Translations under genes and position numbers: made by a program
Part shown: positions 46,601-57,059 of the stretch, piece by piece
How the letters are laid out: every line of letters begins with the position of its first letter
How positions within the stretch are numbered: position 1 is the stretch's first letter
NCBI RefSeq assembly: GCF_037975245.1
Contig: NC_092580.1
Location: 16,070,001-16,134,000, forward strand
DNA from: Apostichopus japonicus
Lineage: Eukaryota > Echinodermata > Holothuroidea > Aspidochirotida > Stichopodidae
DNA length: 64,000 nt
Reading direction: 5' to 3'
Notes under the pieces: generated by a model
Told to the model about the DNA's origin: nothing
Seen by the model: only the letters and a program-made list of their open reading frames with translations
Databases searched by the model: none

Positions 46601-49600
46601 CTAAATCAGTCTCTTAGATTCATATTTAACGCCCATGATTATGAATTGTTAATTGTCAACAACTCTGTAACTGGACGACATACATTAATCTGAGAGTGTC
46701 TCGAACCAGGGACCTTATGATTGGAAGGCACTGGCATTAACCACTGAGCTAACAGTCCGTAATTGCGACTTGACCATAACATCGATTATATACTGGTTAG
46801 ACAGTAAACTGTGTCACGATAATTCAGGTAGTATATGATATGGTGAGAATGTGAGGTCAAAGGTCATGTCAGAATAAACATTGGACGAATCTTAGCACGG
46901 ACTTTGAAATCATGAAACATTTCCAATCTATATGACATCCCGTCCAACCGACCCTGAAGGCCCGACACATGATGAATATCTACATCACGGACATAAATGA
47001 CTTTCAATTTTTTGGGTTTTTTGTTGTTGTCGTATGACGTCAAAGAGAGATTAAGTCAACCTCAAAAGACTAAAAGTATTTGGGTTTTTTTGGACAGGAA
47101 ATAAACAAAATGACTGTTTTAGTTTTCAATGGAAAGAACAACATTCAATTATAGCAAAGTTAACATAGAAAGAACAACAATAACTTATTTCATTTCCAGT
47201 GTTTGCATAAAGTATATATGAGGAGCTTACATTTGATCCTGACAGCATCCCATAGTCTACAGTAGTGGGGTGATAGTTTGAGGTATACATCACCTAGGTT
47301 GTGTGATCAACATGTTTTTCTGTTCTTATTTGGGTTTTTTTTTACATCGAGTTTACCAAAAATTTATGCTCCTTAATTTTTTTGTATCAACTGCTTGCAT
47401 TTATTATTCCATAAGGATATTTTGTCTATCTTCTTCCTCTTTTTTGTTAGCCAGTCCAGGATTATGGTGCTAATCTTTATAATACTGATAAGTTTTAAAT
47501 CGTTATTTTGTGTCTTTTTTTTTGGCTGTTCATTCCCTGTTTTTTACTTCTTGCCTAATCTAGCACTCTTCCAAATATTGAGACTCCATATCCTATACTT
47601 GTCCTGTCTGGACCTCTGGGTGCTGGTAAACGAGTCTTGGCTCATCGGCTGGTGGAAGAATTTGGAAAATATTTCGGCTTGGGGTAAGCATTGTTTGGAA
47701 ATATAATTTAAATTTGATAAGTTTGTGAAAAAAAGAAAAAAAAACTTACAAATGTTCTGTTGTGACTATACATTAAAGCAGATTAGAAGTTTCCAATGTT
47801 ACAGATATGTTGCACCATGACTCGTTTACTTACAAAATCTAGATCCAAGCCCTCAATGACGATGTGCTCTAAAAAGCTCTGTGTATACCTGTGCAGCTTC
47901 TACATGCATCATGTGATCCACACACTGATTCCCATCGATGAAATCGTTAGAATTGACAACTTTTATAGCAACTTGTTTTATTTTGTACCTGTATTTGGTA
48001 CTTGTATTTTGTAATTGAAACATCAATTACCGAGTCATTACCAGTAATATTTTCAACCGTCTGGCTGACTGAAAAGTCAGTGATTGGATTCGTAAGACTT
48101 GTCCTAAAGTAAAGTAGAGCACAAATTTATTCAATTTTGTTTTTGATTAAAGGCCGATTTGTGATTAGGGATAAATGCTGCAAATATCACAGTATCAACA
48201 GTAACAATTTCCACCCTGATTGTTGTATACAATTTATTAAGCTTGGCCTAGGTTTATCTGCTATGGAAGTTGTGGGTTTATGCTGATAGTTAACATTACT
48301 TTTTAGCAATAATTAAACTGTAACTTTGTGAAAGCAAAAAGACATGTCCAGACAATAACATCACACATGAAAGAACAGTTTGTGTCATGCTCAATGATTT
48401 GCATTGGAGTGCAAAGGGTGTGAGGGGGGGTCTGGGGGGGTCGGGGGGTTGATAGGAGTTTCAAATCTTGATAAAAAGTTTAGTATTTAGTGTTTTAGTA
48501 TTGTTATACAATTCCTTCCTTTTTCTGTAGCTGTTGGTGTAAGAATGTCAGAGGGTTTCAAATTTTTCACTTAAGTATAATCTTCTTCAGAGGTACAGTA
48601 GCATCTCTGTTAATGATAACTTTCACAGGCAGTTTCTATTTCATTTTTAACTTTTCTTTTTATAGAATTAGTCACACTACTAGGTCTCCTCTACCAGCTG
48701 AAATGGAAGGCAAGGACTACAAATTTGTGTCCCCTGATGATTTTGATGGAATTCTGAGAAAGGTAAATTTATAAAACAAAATATCTAAACAGCTTTGAAA
48801 ACATACTGAGTAGCATTTCATGAATTTCATGTATGCACAGTGCTTTAATATTTACCTAATGCTGGAATGTCAGAACTCTTTCAACCTCAAAGCCCCAAAG
48901 TATTGTAAATATGGAGTATGTAGTTCACATGACAAACCTATCATGTACCGTAATTCAAGATTTTCATTTGTGATGTGAAATGTACTCATTAAAATGTCTA
49001 CTTATCAAACATTTATTATATTGGTCCATACATAAAGAAAGTTGGGTGAGAAGATTTCATTTAGTAGAATTTGATGTGAAATATCAACAACCAGAAAAAG
49101 TTCTTCCTTCAACATATGACCATTTTAACAAGTCACAATTCTTTTTTTGTTTTTAATGCTTTTTGCCTTGTTGCTAGGGAGATTTCCTTCTGACGTATCA
49201 GACATCAGGCCATAGCTACGGTGTCAGTTTGAATGCCATTGAGACTGTCGCTGAGCAAGGATTAGCATGTGTTTTACCAATGGAAGTTGAGGTACGAATT
49301 GCTGATGTAGAATTTGGTTTATAAGCCCATTGTAATATTACGTAAAATATTTCAAAAACTATGATTATCATATGTCTAACCTCTTACGCTGTCAATAGTT
49401 CACATGAATGCTTACAATTCCCATTTGAAATTTATGTATTGTGCATTAAGACAAAAATTTTCAGGTAAAAATATCATGAAATTTTGGGCCGGCAAATCTC
49501 ACCAGTGATTTGCTGAAAGTGTCTAAGATGACTCGACTATATTGTGTAAAAGTAAGTTGGCTGACGTTTCGATCCTAGCAGGATGTTCTTCAAAGGCTGA

Positions 49601-52600
49601 ATGACAAGTAATAGTAATAGAAGGGACAAAAACACGCACAGAATGCAGACAGGTTAATTAGCATGGTGAATATAAAGAGATAGATGTAAGGGATAAGTAG
49701 ACAAGGGATGGAGAGAAGAAAGAAAGAAACCAACAGGAGAAAAGGGGAGGTAGGAGATTAACAGTGGAGGGACAAAGAGAGGATGAAGGGAAGGGGGTAG
49801 GGAATAAAAGATAATAAACTATATTGTTGTAGTAAAGTTTCTGTATATTAGTAACATCTACTTCTGAGTTAACATCCTGCAGGCTGAAATCTAACTTGGT
49901 TAGTTCAACATGAACATTTAATTCATGAATGGCGTTGATATGGAAATCAAACACGAAATGTGTACTAATAGAAAGAGTCATATTTCTAAGTGATTCACAG
50001 TCATGGTAAACATTGAACTATGTCGTGTATTAAAGCAATCCTGTTATTGATGTAGGTGGAATTATTGACCATGCTTTGTTCCATTACATGTTATCTGATA
50101 CAGCAACTAGATATGTGGTTAAAAGGCTAGTCCAGAGGGAAAATTTATATTTTGACTATTAAAGAAATATTAATATATGCTATTGAAGCATGCTGGTGAA
50201 ATTTGCATTCAATTCCTACGTAGTATGACTTATTTTGTACCAAATGTGAACTTGTAAGGTAACAGTTGTGATGTGATCGATGCACACTGGCAAACTTGTT
50301 TCATGTTTTTTTCGTTAATGGCTTCGTCCAATTTTCTTAGAACTTCAGATGCATTAGCAACAAATTAATAGGCTACAGTCATTGGGGGTATTAATGATGT
50401 AACATCCCCTATTAAAAACAAAGTTGGGACCCTATAGAAACGGATTTCAAAGCAATTTCAACTACCAATATCTTAATTAGACACAATGTAGGGATTGCAT
50501 ACAAATTTCACCAGAATCCTATAGTATATCTGTCCTTCTTTCATTAATCAGAATAAATCTTCCTCTCGATTATCATTTTGAATTCAACTTCTCTTGCCAC
50601 TCAAATAAAAGGAGCATGAAATATGTTAGTAAATCTACAAGAGAAAACTGACTCAGTCTCTGTTCTGTTGCTCATTTTACTTTACATATTAGGCAACATT
50701 TTTCTTATATGCTGCTTTCTGGGTTGTATCCAATGAAATTTGGGCGTGATCCCTTGTTACACAGGATGCAAGGTAGGGGGATCACCCCCTCTTCCCCCCC
50801 AAAAAAGCCAATTGCCATATAGGGGATTGCCACCAACTTTGGACTGAAGGAAATATGGATTTTGTTACTTTTTGTGACCTGTTTCTTGCTTGATTCTGTT
50901 ATGGTCATTCAATGCCTTGATGTCTAAGTTTCTATTTTCATTTCTAATATTCTTTTTGTGTATGCCAGGGAGTTTTGTCTTTGAAGTTGGCCTACTTCCA
51001 ACCACGCTACATCCTCCTGCTCCCCCTGGATCCTAAGAGGCAGGAGGAGAGGTTGCAGGCAGATGGAGGACTAACCAGCTCCCAGATTACCTATGCTGTT
51101 GCTAGGACACAGCTCTATCAACAGACCCACCAGGATAAACCAGGATTCTTTGATAGAGCTATCGACACTAGTAAGATATATTTTTTTACTGAAATACACA
51201 ATTAAAATACATCTATGATGCTTCAGACTGAAGAACAACCTATAACTGAGAATAACTGATACATTGTGATAGTCTGTTGGCACACTTAAGAGATTGCATT
51301 ACTTAGACCATCGCACAACGCTATATTAGATTTAACGATATGGAAACTCGACTGAAATGGTATCTACACACTATGGACAATTTTTGGGGCAAAATTTGAT
51401 GGACCTGTAAAAGAATGAGCATTTCATACAACAGTTTCTTTTTCTTTGTCACAGGTGACCTGGAGAATGCTTATTCTCAACTTTCTCGCTTGGTGATGAC
51501 ATACCTGGGAATGGAATCAACAGGAACAGAGAGTAGCGGGGCAGAGCTCAGGGATCGATCCACGCCCGCCTCCCGTTCTAGTTCTCATGTAGAGAGCGGA
51601 TCATTACCTCAGTCTGGGTCACAGCGTCAGGGTGCAAGCTCAGCCAGCTCCAGTGTGAGGACCTGGTCCAAGCCATCAGGGAACCCCACTCTAAAACAGT
51701 CCAGCCCTGGGCTGCAAAATCAGAGAACGGGATCCTCAAGACAAATGAATTCAGTGGTAAGGAAAAAGCCCTTTTCACTCTTTAAAGCTGGGTTGGGCAA
51801 CCTATGGCCTGCGGGCCACATGTGGCTCACCAGTGATTTTGTTGCGGCCCGTGAGATGTCTCAAGAAAAAGAGAAAATCAATTTTTTTTTACATTATCAC
51901 AAAAAACGAGCTAGCTGCTTAGAATCTATCGGCACTAAGGATGCTGTCAGGTAGGCATATTATCCCCATTAATTATCAACTGTACTGAATTGACATTTTG
52001 TTTTTGTGAATACAGATTAAGTACACACACCTATTGCTTGAAAATCCTCAAAATCAAAGGTTTGAAATCAACAGCAGGTCTTTGGTTAGGTGCGGCCCAG
52101 TCAATTTTTCACTCCTAATATCTGGCCCATTCATTCAAAGAGGTTGCCCACCCCTGTTATAAAGTGAAGAGTATGAAAGCCATGATCACTTGCTAATTCC
52201 ATTAGTTTGGAGATTTGGAACCACTGGTTATATTTTTCTTTTGTTTCATGTTTCTTTGTACAGGAGAAAGCATCGTTCGAAAGAAGAAAGAGTGCAGCTA
52301 AGTCAGCAGCCGCTGGAATTGTTCCAAAACCTCTCGAACAGCTTGTCGACAAGTGAGTAGTTTCTCTCATGTTGGGAGGAGTGTGACTTACATTTCTAAG
52401 AATTCACTTCTAAGAATGATTTTACCTGCCATCCAAACCAATGTTTCAAAGGGGTTTTAAGTCTTTTTTTAATTTTTTTTATATGTAATGAGAGTAAATT
52501 GCTAGTATCAATTAACTACAGAGATTTGAGTAGGAAATTATCAACAAATTTTGTAAGAGCAAAGAAATGATCGACTAAAAACTGGGATTTGACCTTGTGG

Positions 52601-53139
52601 CTTCATGTTAACAAGTCCTGGGCTTCAACAGCATTCTAGGTTGTACCAAATGAAAAATGGGGTGTGATCTGTGGTTTTACAGTGTGCAAAGTGTTATGAC
52701 TTCTGCTTGCAGAAGCAAACAAATGGTTATGCATGGACAGCCGTCAAAGGGCTGGAAGTCTCAGGTAGTCTCTCTTATGTTACAAGATAGACTTTACTTC
52801 TTTTATCATTTTTATTACCTCCACAGGCCCCCTGGTACAGCCCCCGGTGAATCCCAATTTGACCTCGGCCCCAACAAGCCTCTCCGGCCCAAAACGGTTC
52901 CTTCGTCTCTGCCGTATCACGATTTTTATTCGACCAGTCCAGATTCCAGCGTACCATCAGTGGCCAGTGATTCCCATCTTTCAAATATTTCAGAGGCAGG
53001 AGGTATCTCTCCATCTGGTTCTCCCATCAGTGACGAGGATGGATCTAGACCAGCCAGTGGTATATCATTCGCGAGTGACAAACCAGCGTTACCTCCGATA
53101 ATAAATTCACCTGAACAAGACAATGATCCTGAGTATTAG
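31612..53139 (+). CDS. LRGUK: LRGUK: leucine-rich repeat and guanylate kinase domain protein
   Basis: Exons: 31612-31797, 34082-34189, 34724-34805, 35773-35873, 36288-36369, 36980-37104, 44792-44935, 45389-45556, 46392-46498, 47564-47683, 48666-48762, 49178-49291, 50969-51170, 51455-51756, 52264-52352, 52827-53139. All are GT-AG with consistent phase; the join is 2340 bases (779 residues plus TAG), close to human LRGUK (about 825). Residues about 95-330 form LRRs ('LQHLDLSGNNISSLQG', 'LRSLNLLRNPIQE'); about 378-565 form the guanylate-kinase-like domain with P-loop 'GPLGAGKR' at 384-391; the rest is a Ser-rich disordered tail ending near 'KPALPPI', as in vertebrates. Mouse LRGUK acts at the manchette and basal body in sperm-head shaping and flagellum growth. 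Exon 9 uses a GTATGG donor, chosen because it alone gives phase into exon 10. Confidence 0.93.
32072..32777. mobile_element. Possible solo LTR in LRGUK intron 1
   Basis: The segment begins TGTTAC and ends CTTACA. It holds a TATAAA at 32255, an octamer-like ATTTGCAT near 32345 and AATAAA near 32652, in the order expected for an LTR. Two inverted repeats lie inside it (TTGGTTGAGTGC / GCACTCAACCAA, and CCCGAAGTCTACAGACG / CGTCTGTAGTCTTCGGG). The flanking bases GTAC and ATAC match at only 3 of 4, and no internal retroelement is present, so this stays tentative. Confidence 0.3.
32809..33860. mobile_element. MITE-like element (copy 2), interrupted
   Basis: It is the reverse-complement partner of 4200-4763, starting at ATAATTGACGCAC and running through 'cagacaggtcaggtcccaga' to about 33860. 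It is longer because of an insertion at about 32892-33390. That insertion has its own inverted ends around 'CTTCGAAGTTCGCC' and 'GCCCGAACTTCGC'. It lies in LRGUK intron 1. Confidence 0.6.
34724..45556 (+). CDS. LRGUK: LRGUK exons 3-8, leucine-rich repeat region
   Basis: Six exons encode consecutive LRRs of the 22-residue type with L-x-x-L-x-x-N-x-I spacing: 'YLQKLEVPYNKL', 'FLVELDASHNEI', 'ALTKLVLDKNYL', 'ALQHLSLAHNNI', 'YLQHLDLSGNNI', 'VMEILDFENNQ', 'LLRSLNLLRNPI'. The last repeat is followed by an LRR-cap-like 'RLPQLSELD'. Such repeats normally bind protein partners. Intron 6 (37105-44791) is very large because of transposon and minisatellite insertions. Confidence 0.93.
34965..35312 (-). 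mobile_element. tRNA-derived SINE in LRGUK intron 3
   Basis: Read on the minus strand, it starts with a tRNA-like head: 'GTGGTCAAATGGTTAAGGC' resembles an A box and 'GGTTCGAGCCC' a B box. A body with 'CCTTGGGCAAGGCGC' follows, a stretch common in deuterostome SINEs. The head has no full cloverleaf with a mature 3' end, so it is a SINE and not a tRNA gene. A GC-rich hairpin at about 35088-35105 lies in the body. Confidence 0.75.
38441..38480 (-). ncRNA. Hammerhead-ribozyme-like motif, left pseudo-LTR
   Basis: Read on the minus strand: GCCT, then CTGTAGA where the hammerhead core is CUGANGA, then the stem GATCC-TGCTA-GGATC, then GAA, ACGT, C and AGGC. GCCT/AGGC would be stem I and GATCC/GGATC stem II. 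One core base (A6) is altered to U. There is no loop between the strands of stem III, which reads ACGU, so folding would need a partner copy. Penelope-like elements are known to carry hammerheads in their pseudo-LTRs. Confidence 0.6.
38793..41483 (-). CDS. Penelope-like reverse transcriptase with GIY-YIG endonuclease
   Basis: The frame gives 896 residues from the ATG at 41483; it stays open further upstream, to about 41627, where there is no ATG but a splice-acceptor-like 'tttgtttttcag'. N-terminal region: basic, coiled-coil-like. Reverse transcriptase: 'IIIKPADKGSAVVI', 'LLPKIHKPGNPGRPIISG', 'FDVTSLYTNIPH', 'MGTRMAPSYA' and the catalytic 'YIDDIFFIW' near residue 531. C terminus: a Cys/His cluster ('CDRTSRCIVC') and a GIY-YIG nuclease ('VIYLISC..CGIQYVGET', Arg and His following), which nicks target DNA for primed reverse transcription. 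No stop or frameshift interrupts it, so the copy may still be able to move. Confidence 0.93.
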   Translation of the reverse strand: MSHHFVLFQKLRKLMQKSQRYSFHLSNYRFYSLSRIIPSGLQVTHQPALGTLPPGLQREWNRVLHSTSIRLINILTKHCQLSLDSLNDDILRLKLELQSCCTDDEWTQYTNKINLCLSQQNIELTERRNKKMTDLQKRRKRTACNRFRRPQTPSESAPPSSTAVVNLSSSTLTSADLRLLSKGLNFCPTPPAFDQAELSQDLTHFFRRIRLREFFLDDPPTEREPFCKKSSWMPPKNRVPVLEAYTQVVSSETNQSNSPLRRTHDNLPRDERTALSSLMSRSDIIIKPADKGSAVVIQDRQDYIKEAMRHLSNSDIYTLLDSDPTDIFSQQIKQTITDMYQRNQISKKAVSFLSPTDCKAARFYLLPKIHKPGNPGRPIISGNGSPTEKISLFVDHFIKPLVPQINSYIHDTPDFLRKLEDIKNQIPSTAIIGTFDVTSLYTNIPHAEGIAATCAALSKKVHPCPPISDIKALMQQVLTKNNFTFMDKHYLQRHGTAMGTRMAPSYACLFMSSLEERMLSTAPCRPLIWWRYIDDIFFIWTSDEDSLLTFINHINSFHSTIKFTSDYSHQQVNFLDVTVRKEHDSLSTDLYTKPTDTHQYLHSSSCHPRHCKSGIAYSQALRLRRICSNNSSFIRHTDALEKHLIARGHSARRVREAIQRVRSLSRSSTLAVKDKKGRDYDNKLPLVVTFHPNLPPLQKITSNNHNILLTSDRLQRAVPEKPIIAYRRPRNLRDLLVRAAVPPLTSNPTPIQHGTFKCDRTSRCIVCSHHIVESNSITSHSMQLTHKTKGHITCTTTNVIYLISCRVCGIQYVGETKTTLKKRFYGHRSTVNTMKTETPVGEHFNLPNHTINDMFLQGIESLGSRPDLVRISRERLWMQRLRTIQPHGLNIQEGHD
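41700..41739 (-). ncRNA. Hammerhead-ribozyme-like motif, right pseudo-LTR
   Basis: Identical to the motif in the left pseudo-LTR, 3259 bp away, including the CTGTAGA core change. Confidence 0.6.
42985..44785. repeat. 184-bp minisatellite, about nine to ten units, abutting LRGUK exon 7
   Basis: The phrase 'gagggattatta' recurs near 43051, 43211, 43395, 43579, 43763, 43945, 44129, 44310 and 44626. The central spacing is 181-184 bp; the first interval is 160 and the last 316, which includes a shortened unit. Central units are nearly identical and outer units are diverged, as in arrays that homogenise by unequal exchange. Each unit also carries a 'gtgtgacataattacatt' block. The array ends at the polypyrimidine tract of the exon 7 acceptor (44790-44791). 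Confidence 0.88.
46130..46300. mobile_element. Penelope terminal fragment, inverted pair of repeats
   Basis: A minus-sense piece of the pseudo-LTR ('ctgttagcaaactgcttatcc' onward) runs to 46229 and is followed at once by a plus-sense inverted copy (46243 onward). This is the structure seen at the 5' end of the complete element at 41620-41964. The rest of the element is gone. Each arm has a hammerhead-like core: 46229-46190 on the minus strand and 46243-46282 on the plus strand. The plus arm has a perfect CTGAAGA core, but ACGG replaces ACGT. Confidence 0.8.
46524..46775 (-). mobile_element. tRNA-derived SINE with TGTA tail (copy 1), intron 9
   Basis: On the minus strand it begins with a tRNA-like head: A-box-like 'TAGCTCAGTGGTTAATGCC' and B-box-like 'GGTTCGAGACA'. 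It ends with 'GGCTTCTTCGCGAGTTCCTG' followed by a short (TACA)n tail, seen on the plus strand as 'tgtatgtatgta'. It matches the SINE at 62445-62700 along its length but is more diverged. Confidence 0.78.
47564..51756 (+). CDS. LRGUK: LRGUK exons 10-14, guanylate-kinase-like domain
   Basis: The order of motifs matches guanylate kinases: 'YPILVLSGPLGAGKR' (P-loop), 'SHTTRSPLPAEMEGKDYKF' (GMP-site region), 'FLLTYQTSGHSYG', 'LPMEVEGVLSLK', 'ILLLPLDPK' and the final helix 'ENAYSQLSRLVMTYLG'. The P-loop Ser/Thr is Arg and the catalytic-type Asp of the LD-x-D motif is Pro. These changes resemble vertebrate LRGUK and suggest a scaffold rather than an active GMP kinase. Confidence 0.92.
49543..49815 (-). 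mobile_element. Diverged solo Penelope pseudo-LTR, LRGUK intron 12
   Basis: It follows the 296-bp pseudo-LTR of 38361-38656 from 'gtaaaagtaagttgg' through 'cacgcacagaatgcagacag' to 'ggacaaagagaggat', with scattered substitutions and small indels. The hammerhead-like segment (49597-49559, minus) keeps TTGAAGA, the GGATC arm and GAAACGTC. No coding part remains. Confidence 0.82.
51788..52156. mobile_element. hAT/Charlie-like MITE in LRGUK intron 14
   Basis: The ends CTGGGTTGGGCAACCT and AGGTTGCCCACCCCTG are inverted repeats of the type CAGGGGTGGGCAACCT, common in hAT-Charlie MITEs, with 'tgcgggccac' and 'gcggccc' inside. The flanks CTTTAAAG and TTATAAAG match at 6 of 8 bases. It begins about 31 bases after the exon 14 donor. 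Confidence 0.75.
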
Positions 53140-53698
53140 ACACTAACAGCCATCTTTTCCACATGTTAAATTATTACACTATTTACTGGCCTAAAGTTGA
53201 ATAATGCTTGGTATCACCAAAAGGAATTGCTGTCAATTATTTTTTGTCACTACACATGGATTTGTCCATTATCACTTGCTGCTGTTGAATGCAACTTGAA
53301 ATGTGTGTTAACAAAAATTATAAGATAGTTATTTTGAAAATATTGTTGTTTGTTTGCTGAAGTATTAATGAATTAATTAATGTCAAGCAATGTTTAATAA
53401 TATTTAATATGAGTAAGTAAATTAACATTTAATAATGTTATTCAATATGAATTCATTTTAATGAAAAGTGCTTGACGTTAATTAAGAACACTAGGTCTAA
53501 AGGAATGCTTCTGCAGCAGCTGCATAATCCCTAACAGCAAGGGTGAAACAATAGCAATTACTAGAGATTATCTCAGCAGATCAACTGTACCTATTGTGTG
53601 TAACTACATAGCACAAATTTTTACTTTCTACAATACAGCCTGGCTGCAGTACCCTCAGCATCCTCCTTCATTTAACACAGTGCCTAATGGTACCTGAC
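53140..53698. other. Downstream of LRGUK, likely 3' UTR and flank
   Basis: This follows the LRGUK stop codon directly and is AT-rich with many TTAATTAA-like words. No canonical AATAAA was placed with confidence, so the transcript end is not fixed. No other gene is seen. Confidence 0.45.
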
Positions 53699-54048
53699 CA
53701 AGGGCGAAGGAACCGGGGGGTGGGGCGCCAGCCCCCCAGTGAAAAATTTGGAGCGGCGGAAGTATCATTCCGCCCCCCCCGCTTCGCAAGTCAGAAAACC
53801 CCTTTTTCATTTCCAAATAAAAAAAAAATCTCATTTGGAGCACCAAATTGCCAGGTGAAAATGCAAAATTATTTACAAAATGGAGTGGGTGTTGAAGTGT
53901 GCTATATTGCACCAAACTGCATCTGAAGCCACCTGGAAATGCAAAAAAAATCCAAAAGGGAGGGGGACACCCCCTCCCCTTACACCCCTCCCCCAGGCCG
54001 GTCATCAGTCTTCAGCCCCCCATTCAAAAGTACCTTCCTACGCCACTG
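53699..54048. mobile_element. Short hAT-like element (CAAGGGCGAAGGAACC end), 7/8 TSD
   Basis: The left end is CAAGGGCGAAGGAACC and the right end CCTTCCTACGCCACTG. The flanks TACCTGAC (53691-53698) and TACCTGAT (54049-54056) match at 7 of 8 bases. It is the reverse-oriented relative of 57060-57433; both carry a 'gaaaacccctttttcatttcc' segment and its complement. It is non-coding. Confidence 0.8.
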
Positions 54049-54056
54049 TACCTGAT

Positions 54057-57051
54057 GATAATTAATGCTAATTGATATTAATTATTGTAAATAATGCTTT
54101 ATTTAATTAAAACATTGGTTTATTCGCATGAGTCTAATTAATCTGGAATAATCAGATTTCAAGGTGTTTGTGCTGTTCCTGAGGTTTAAAGTCAAACTTC
54201 CTTTGTGTTTTGTTGTCATATTTATCAGCAGTACAACAGACAATAGCAATATTGTGCTGCCTTTAATGTTACATTACAAAGCAGTTGGGGGGGGGGGTTG
54301 TTCTGATATTGACTATTAATAACATTTTTATTCCAAGAGACTCTTTCAGTTGATTCTATTGTAAACTGTTCAAATGGTAGCATTTTGGTGTGTGTTTGTG
54401 TAATTTTCTGCTTGTGTAGGAGATCTTACTAGGTCCAAACTGTGAGCTCATCTGAAAGATTTACTGATTTCACACCATTTCAAGAGGTATGTTAGTCTGA
54501 GTAACAGCATATATATTATTGTAAGGTGATCTTCAAAATTCTACTGTTGGTATGTTTAATATCTGATAACTGTATTAAGTATAAAGGCTTGTGAACAATA
54601 TAGATATCAGTTGTTACACATCTCATTGGTACAGAAGATGCCATCACATCCTATCACTTATCAGTAAATCGCATTTGTAATAACTATTAATAATACCGTA
54701 AGTAGTTTTCCTTTTATCTCTAAACCATGAAAACCAGGAAGTATGACTAAAACCATACCATTTAATTGGTTGTAAATACTTGGTTAATCCTGTACAGATA
54801 CTTTGTTTTCTCGAATTGAATGCACGGTTTTCCTTTGATCACAAACTAAAGTAACAGATTTAGTATTCAGGTATGTGGTCTCTACTCTAATGGTTGGATA
54901 TGGTATATCACCAAACCAGGCCAGCAGTATATTTAACAAAACTGATTTAATGTAGCTGACCTTGTTGAGTTTTGGTCGCTAGCATCAGTAAAATTTCAAC
55001 AGATCAAATGAGAAGTATACAAACAAAGTATACCATTGAACACCCATTGTTTTGATTAAAAGATCTGCGTGGTCATTGTGGTTAGACTCATTTTGCTTAA
55101 TACAGTTATTATAAACAGTTTTATCTTGTAAAGAAAATGGCAGCTAAATCAAAAGAAAAGCAGCAAATGTTTCCAGTTATCTGGTCTTCCTTTACGGATT
55201 GGATATGGCATTGTCACCAAACTACAAGGAATTCTTCCAAGAATACACAGAGCCAATTAGAAAAAGTTGTCACCCAGACACTTTTTCACATCACTATGGT
55301 AACCACATTAGTTATTAATCACATCAGTTATTAATCAAATTCAAAAGCAAACCAGTATTTTGCAAAAATTTTCCAATTCTTCAGTGTTTTGAATTTTTTA
55401 ACCTTGTTTAAAATCATCAAATGGCACCTTTATAGAATATTTACCTTGAGATTAAACAAGTGTAGTTATGACTTTTCAGCATTTTTTCCCTTCATTGTTA
55501 CTGAATTTGTTTACTTGTTCAGGGACATCAAATGGTACCTTGTTAATATAATCTTCACCTTGAGATTAAAATAGTTGTATATCGTCTGCTTTCTATTTCT
55601 TTTATGGCAAAGTACACATTGCTTCTCTATCTGTGTTGACAGGATATTGTATATATCTTTACAAGAAAAAATAAAAATTGAGATGAAAAATTATCATTTA
55701 CTTTTAATTATTTCGTTGCATGAAGTACTTTAGGACAATCTGTCCAAATGAAAAATACAGAACCAATTTGAGATTATAAATCCAACATATGAACATTATA
55801 TTATATTATATTGGATTTTTTTAATTCCTAGGAACTAAATAACATAAATAGTGACATTATCAATAAAACTTAACAAAGCTTACTCCAAGCATTAAAATAG
55901 GGACATATCATTTTGTTTATTCTTAAATTATTTCAACTTCTTGTATCAAAGCTTCTTAAAAAAACACACACATATACAATACCGTTGGAACTATTTACAG
56001 ACTCATGGTCCAATTTTGTGTGTGTTGGGAGACTGGATGTAGCATGAAAATCTGCCTTGGAACCCTTTAAAGTTCTGCAAAATAAATTAGACGGAGACGA
56101 AGGGGTGGGAGGAGGGTTTCCCTCAACCCCCTTTCACTCTTCACGACCATGGAAGTATCAATGTAGGATATTTCAGTCAATACAGTGATATATACTAGAG
56201 GACATGCAATATTTAATTCATGCTGACCTGACTACATTCACCATGAACAGAATGAAAAAATACGTTTCATAGATGAGACGTTGGAAAAACCATTTAAAAT
56301 GTATCTAATCAAGTGCAAGATATTTTTAACTCAGTTAAACATTCTCATTTAAATGTGATCAATATTGGCCACAAATTTGCTCCCTTATAGGCGAAAGTAA
56401 GTACATTTTTCTATGTGGGTCGCATTCGTTTGGTCTGTGACATCTACAACAAGCAAATGGTGCATTAATATATCTCAAATTCATGTTAAAATTTGAATAA
56501 AAAAATGGAACTTAAAGTAATTGTATTACTTCATTGTAAAATGTTCAGCTTCAGTTTAACTTTTTTTTGTGTGTTGTTGAGTAGGACGCTAACAGGGAGC
56601 AGCAAAATGGGGGGGGGGGCGTGGGGGGTATTTTTCCCAGGAATAGTGTGGCCGAGATAGGGCGTTGGAAAATTCAACTTTTCCTTACCAAATTGTAATT
56701 TTTTTCCAAATTTCAACTATTTTCTCATATTGTAGTTTTCTTTTATGGTGAGTCAACTTGCCATATCGAAATTTCAAAATTTGTCTAAAATTTTGACCTT
56801 TTCAACTGTGAATCTTTTAACATATTATAACTTTGTATTCATTTCTAAAAACTGTCGGGAGAAAACTTCCTTTAAATTTTTTAATGACCAAATTTTCTGA
56901 TAAAGTGTTGAACTTAAAAGGCATGTTGACTGTCATGGCAAATTTCGGTTTTTATCAGTACATACCGCTTTTCACTCGACTTTTTAGAGCAAAATTCCAC
57001 CTAAAACGTAGAAGTGTAGACCCAAAGGTATTTAAATGTGTTTAAATTATT
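54057..57051. other. Intergenic AT-rich DNA, nothing recognised
   Basis: Frames here are short and without family resemblance. Poly-G runs occur near 54288 and 56610. A duplicated phrase ('tcaaatgg.acctt', 'ttcaccttgagattaaa') near 55415-55460 and 55525-55570 suggests a small local duplication. No exon is supported. Confidence 0.5.
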
Positions 57052-57059
57052 CTTCTCAT

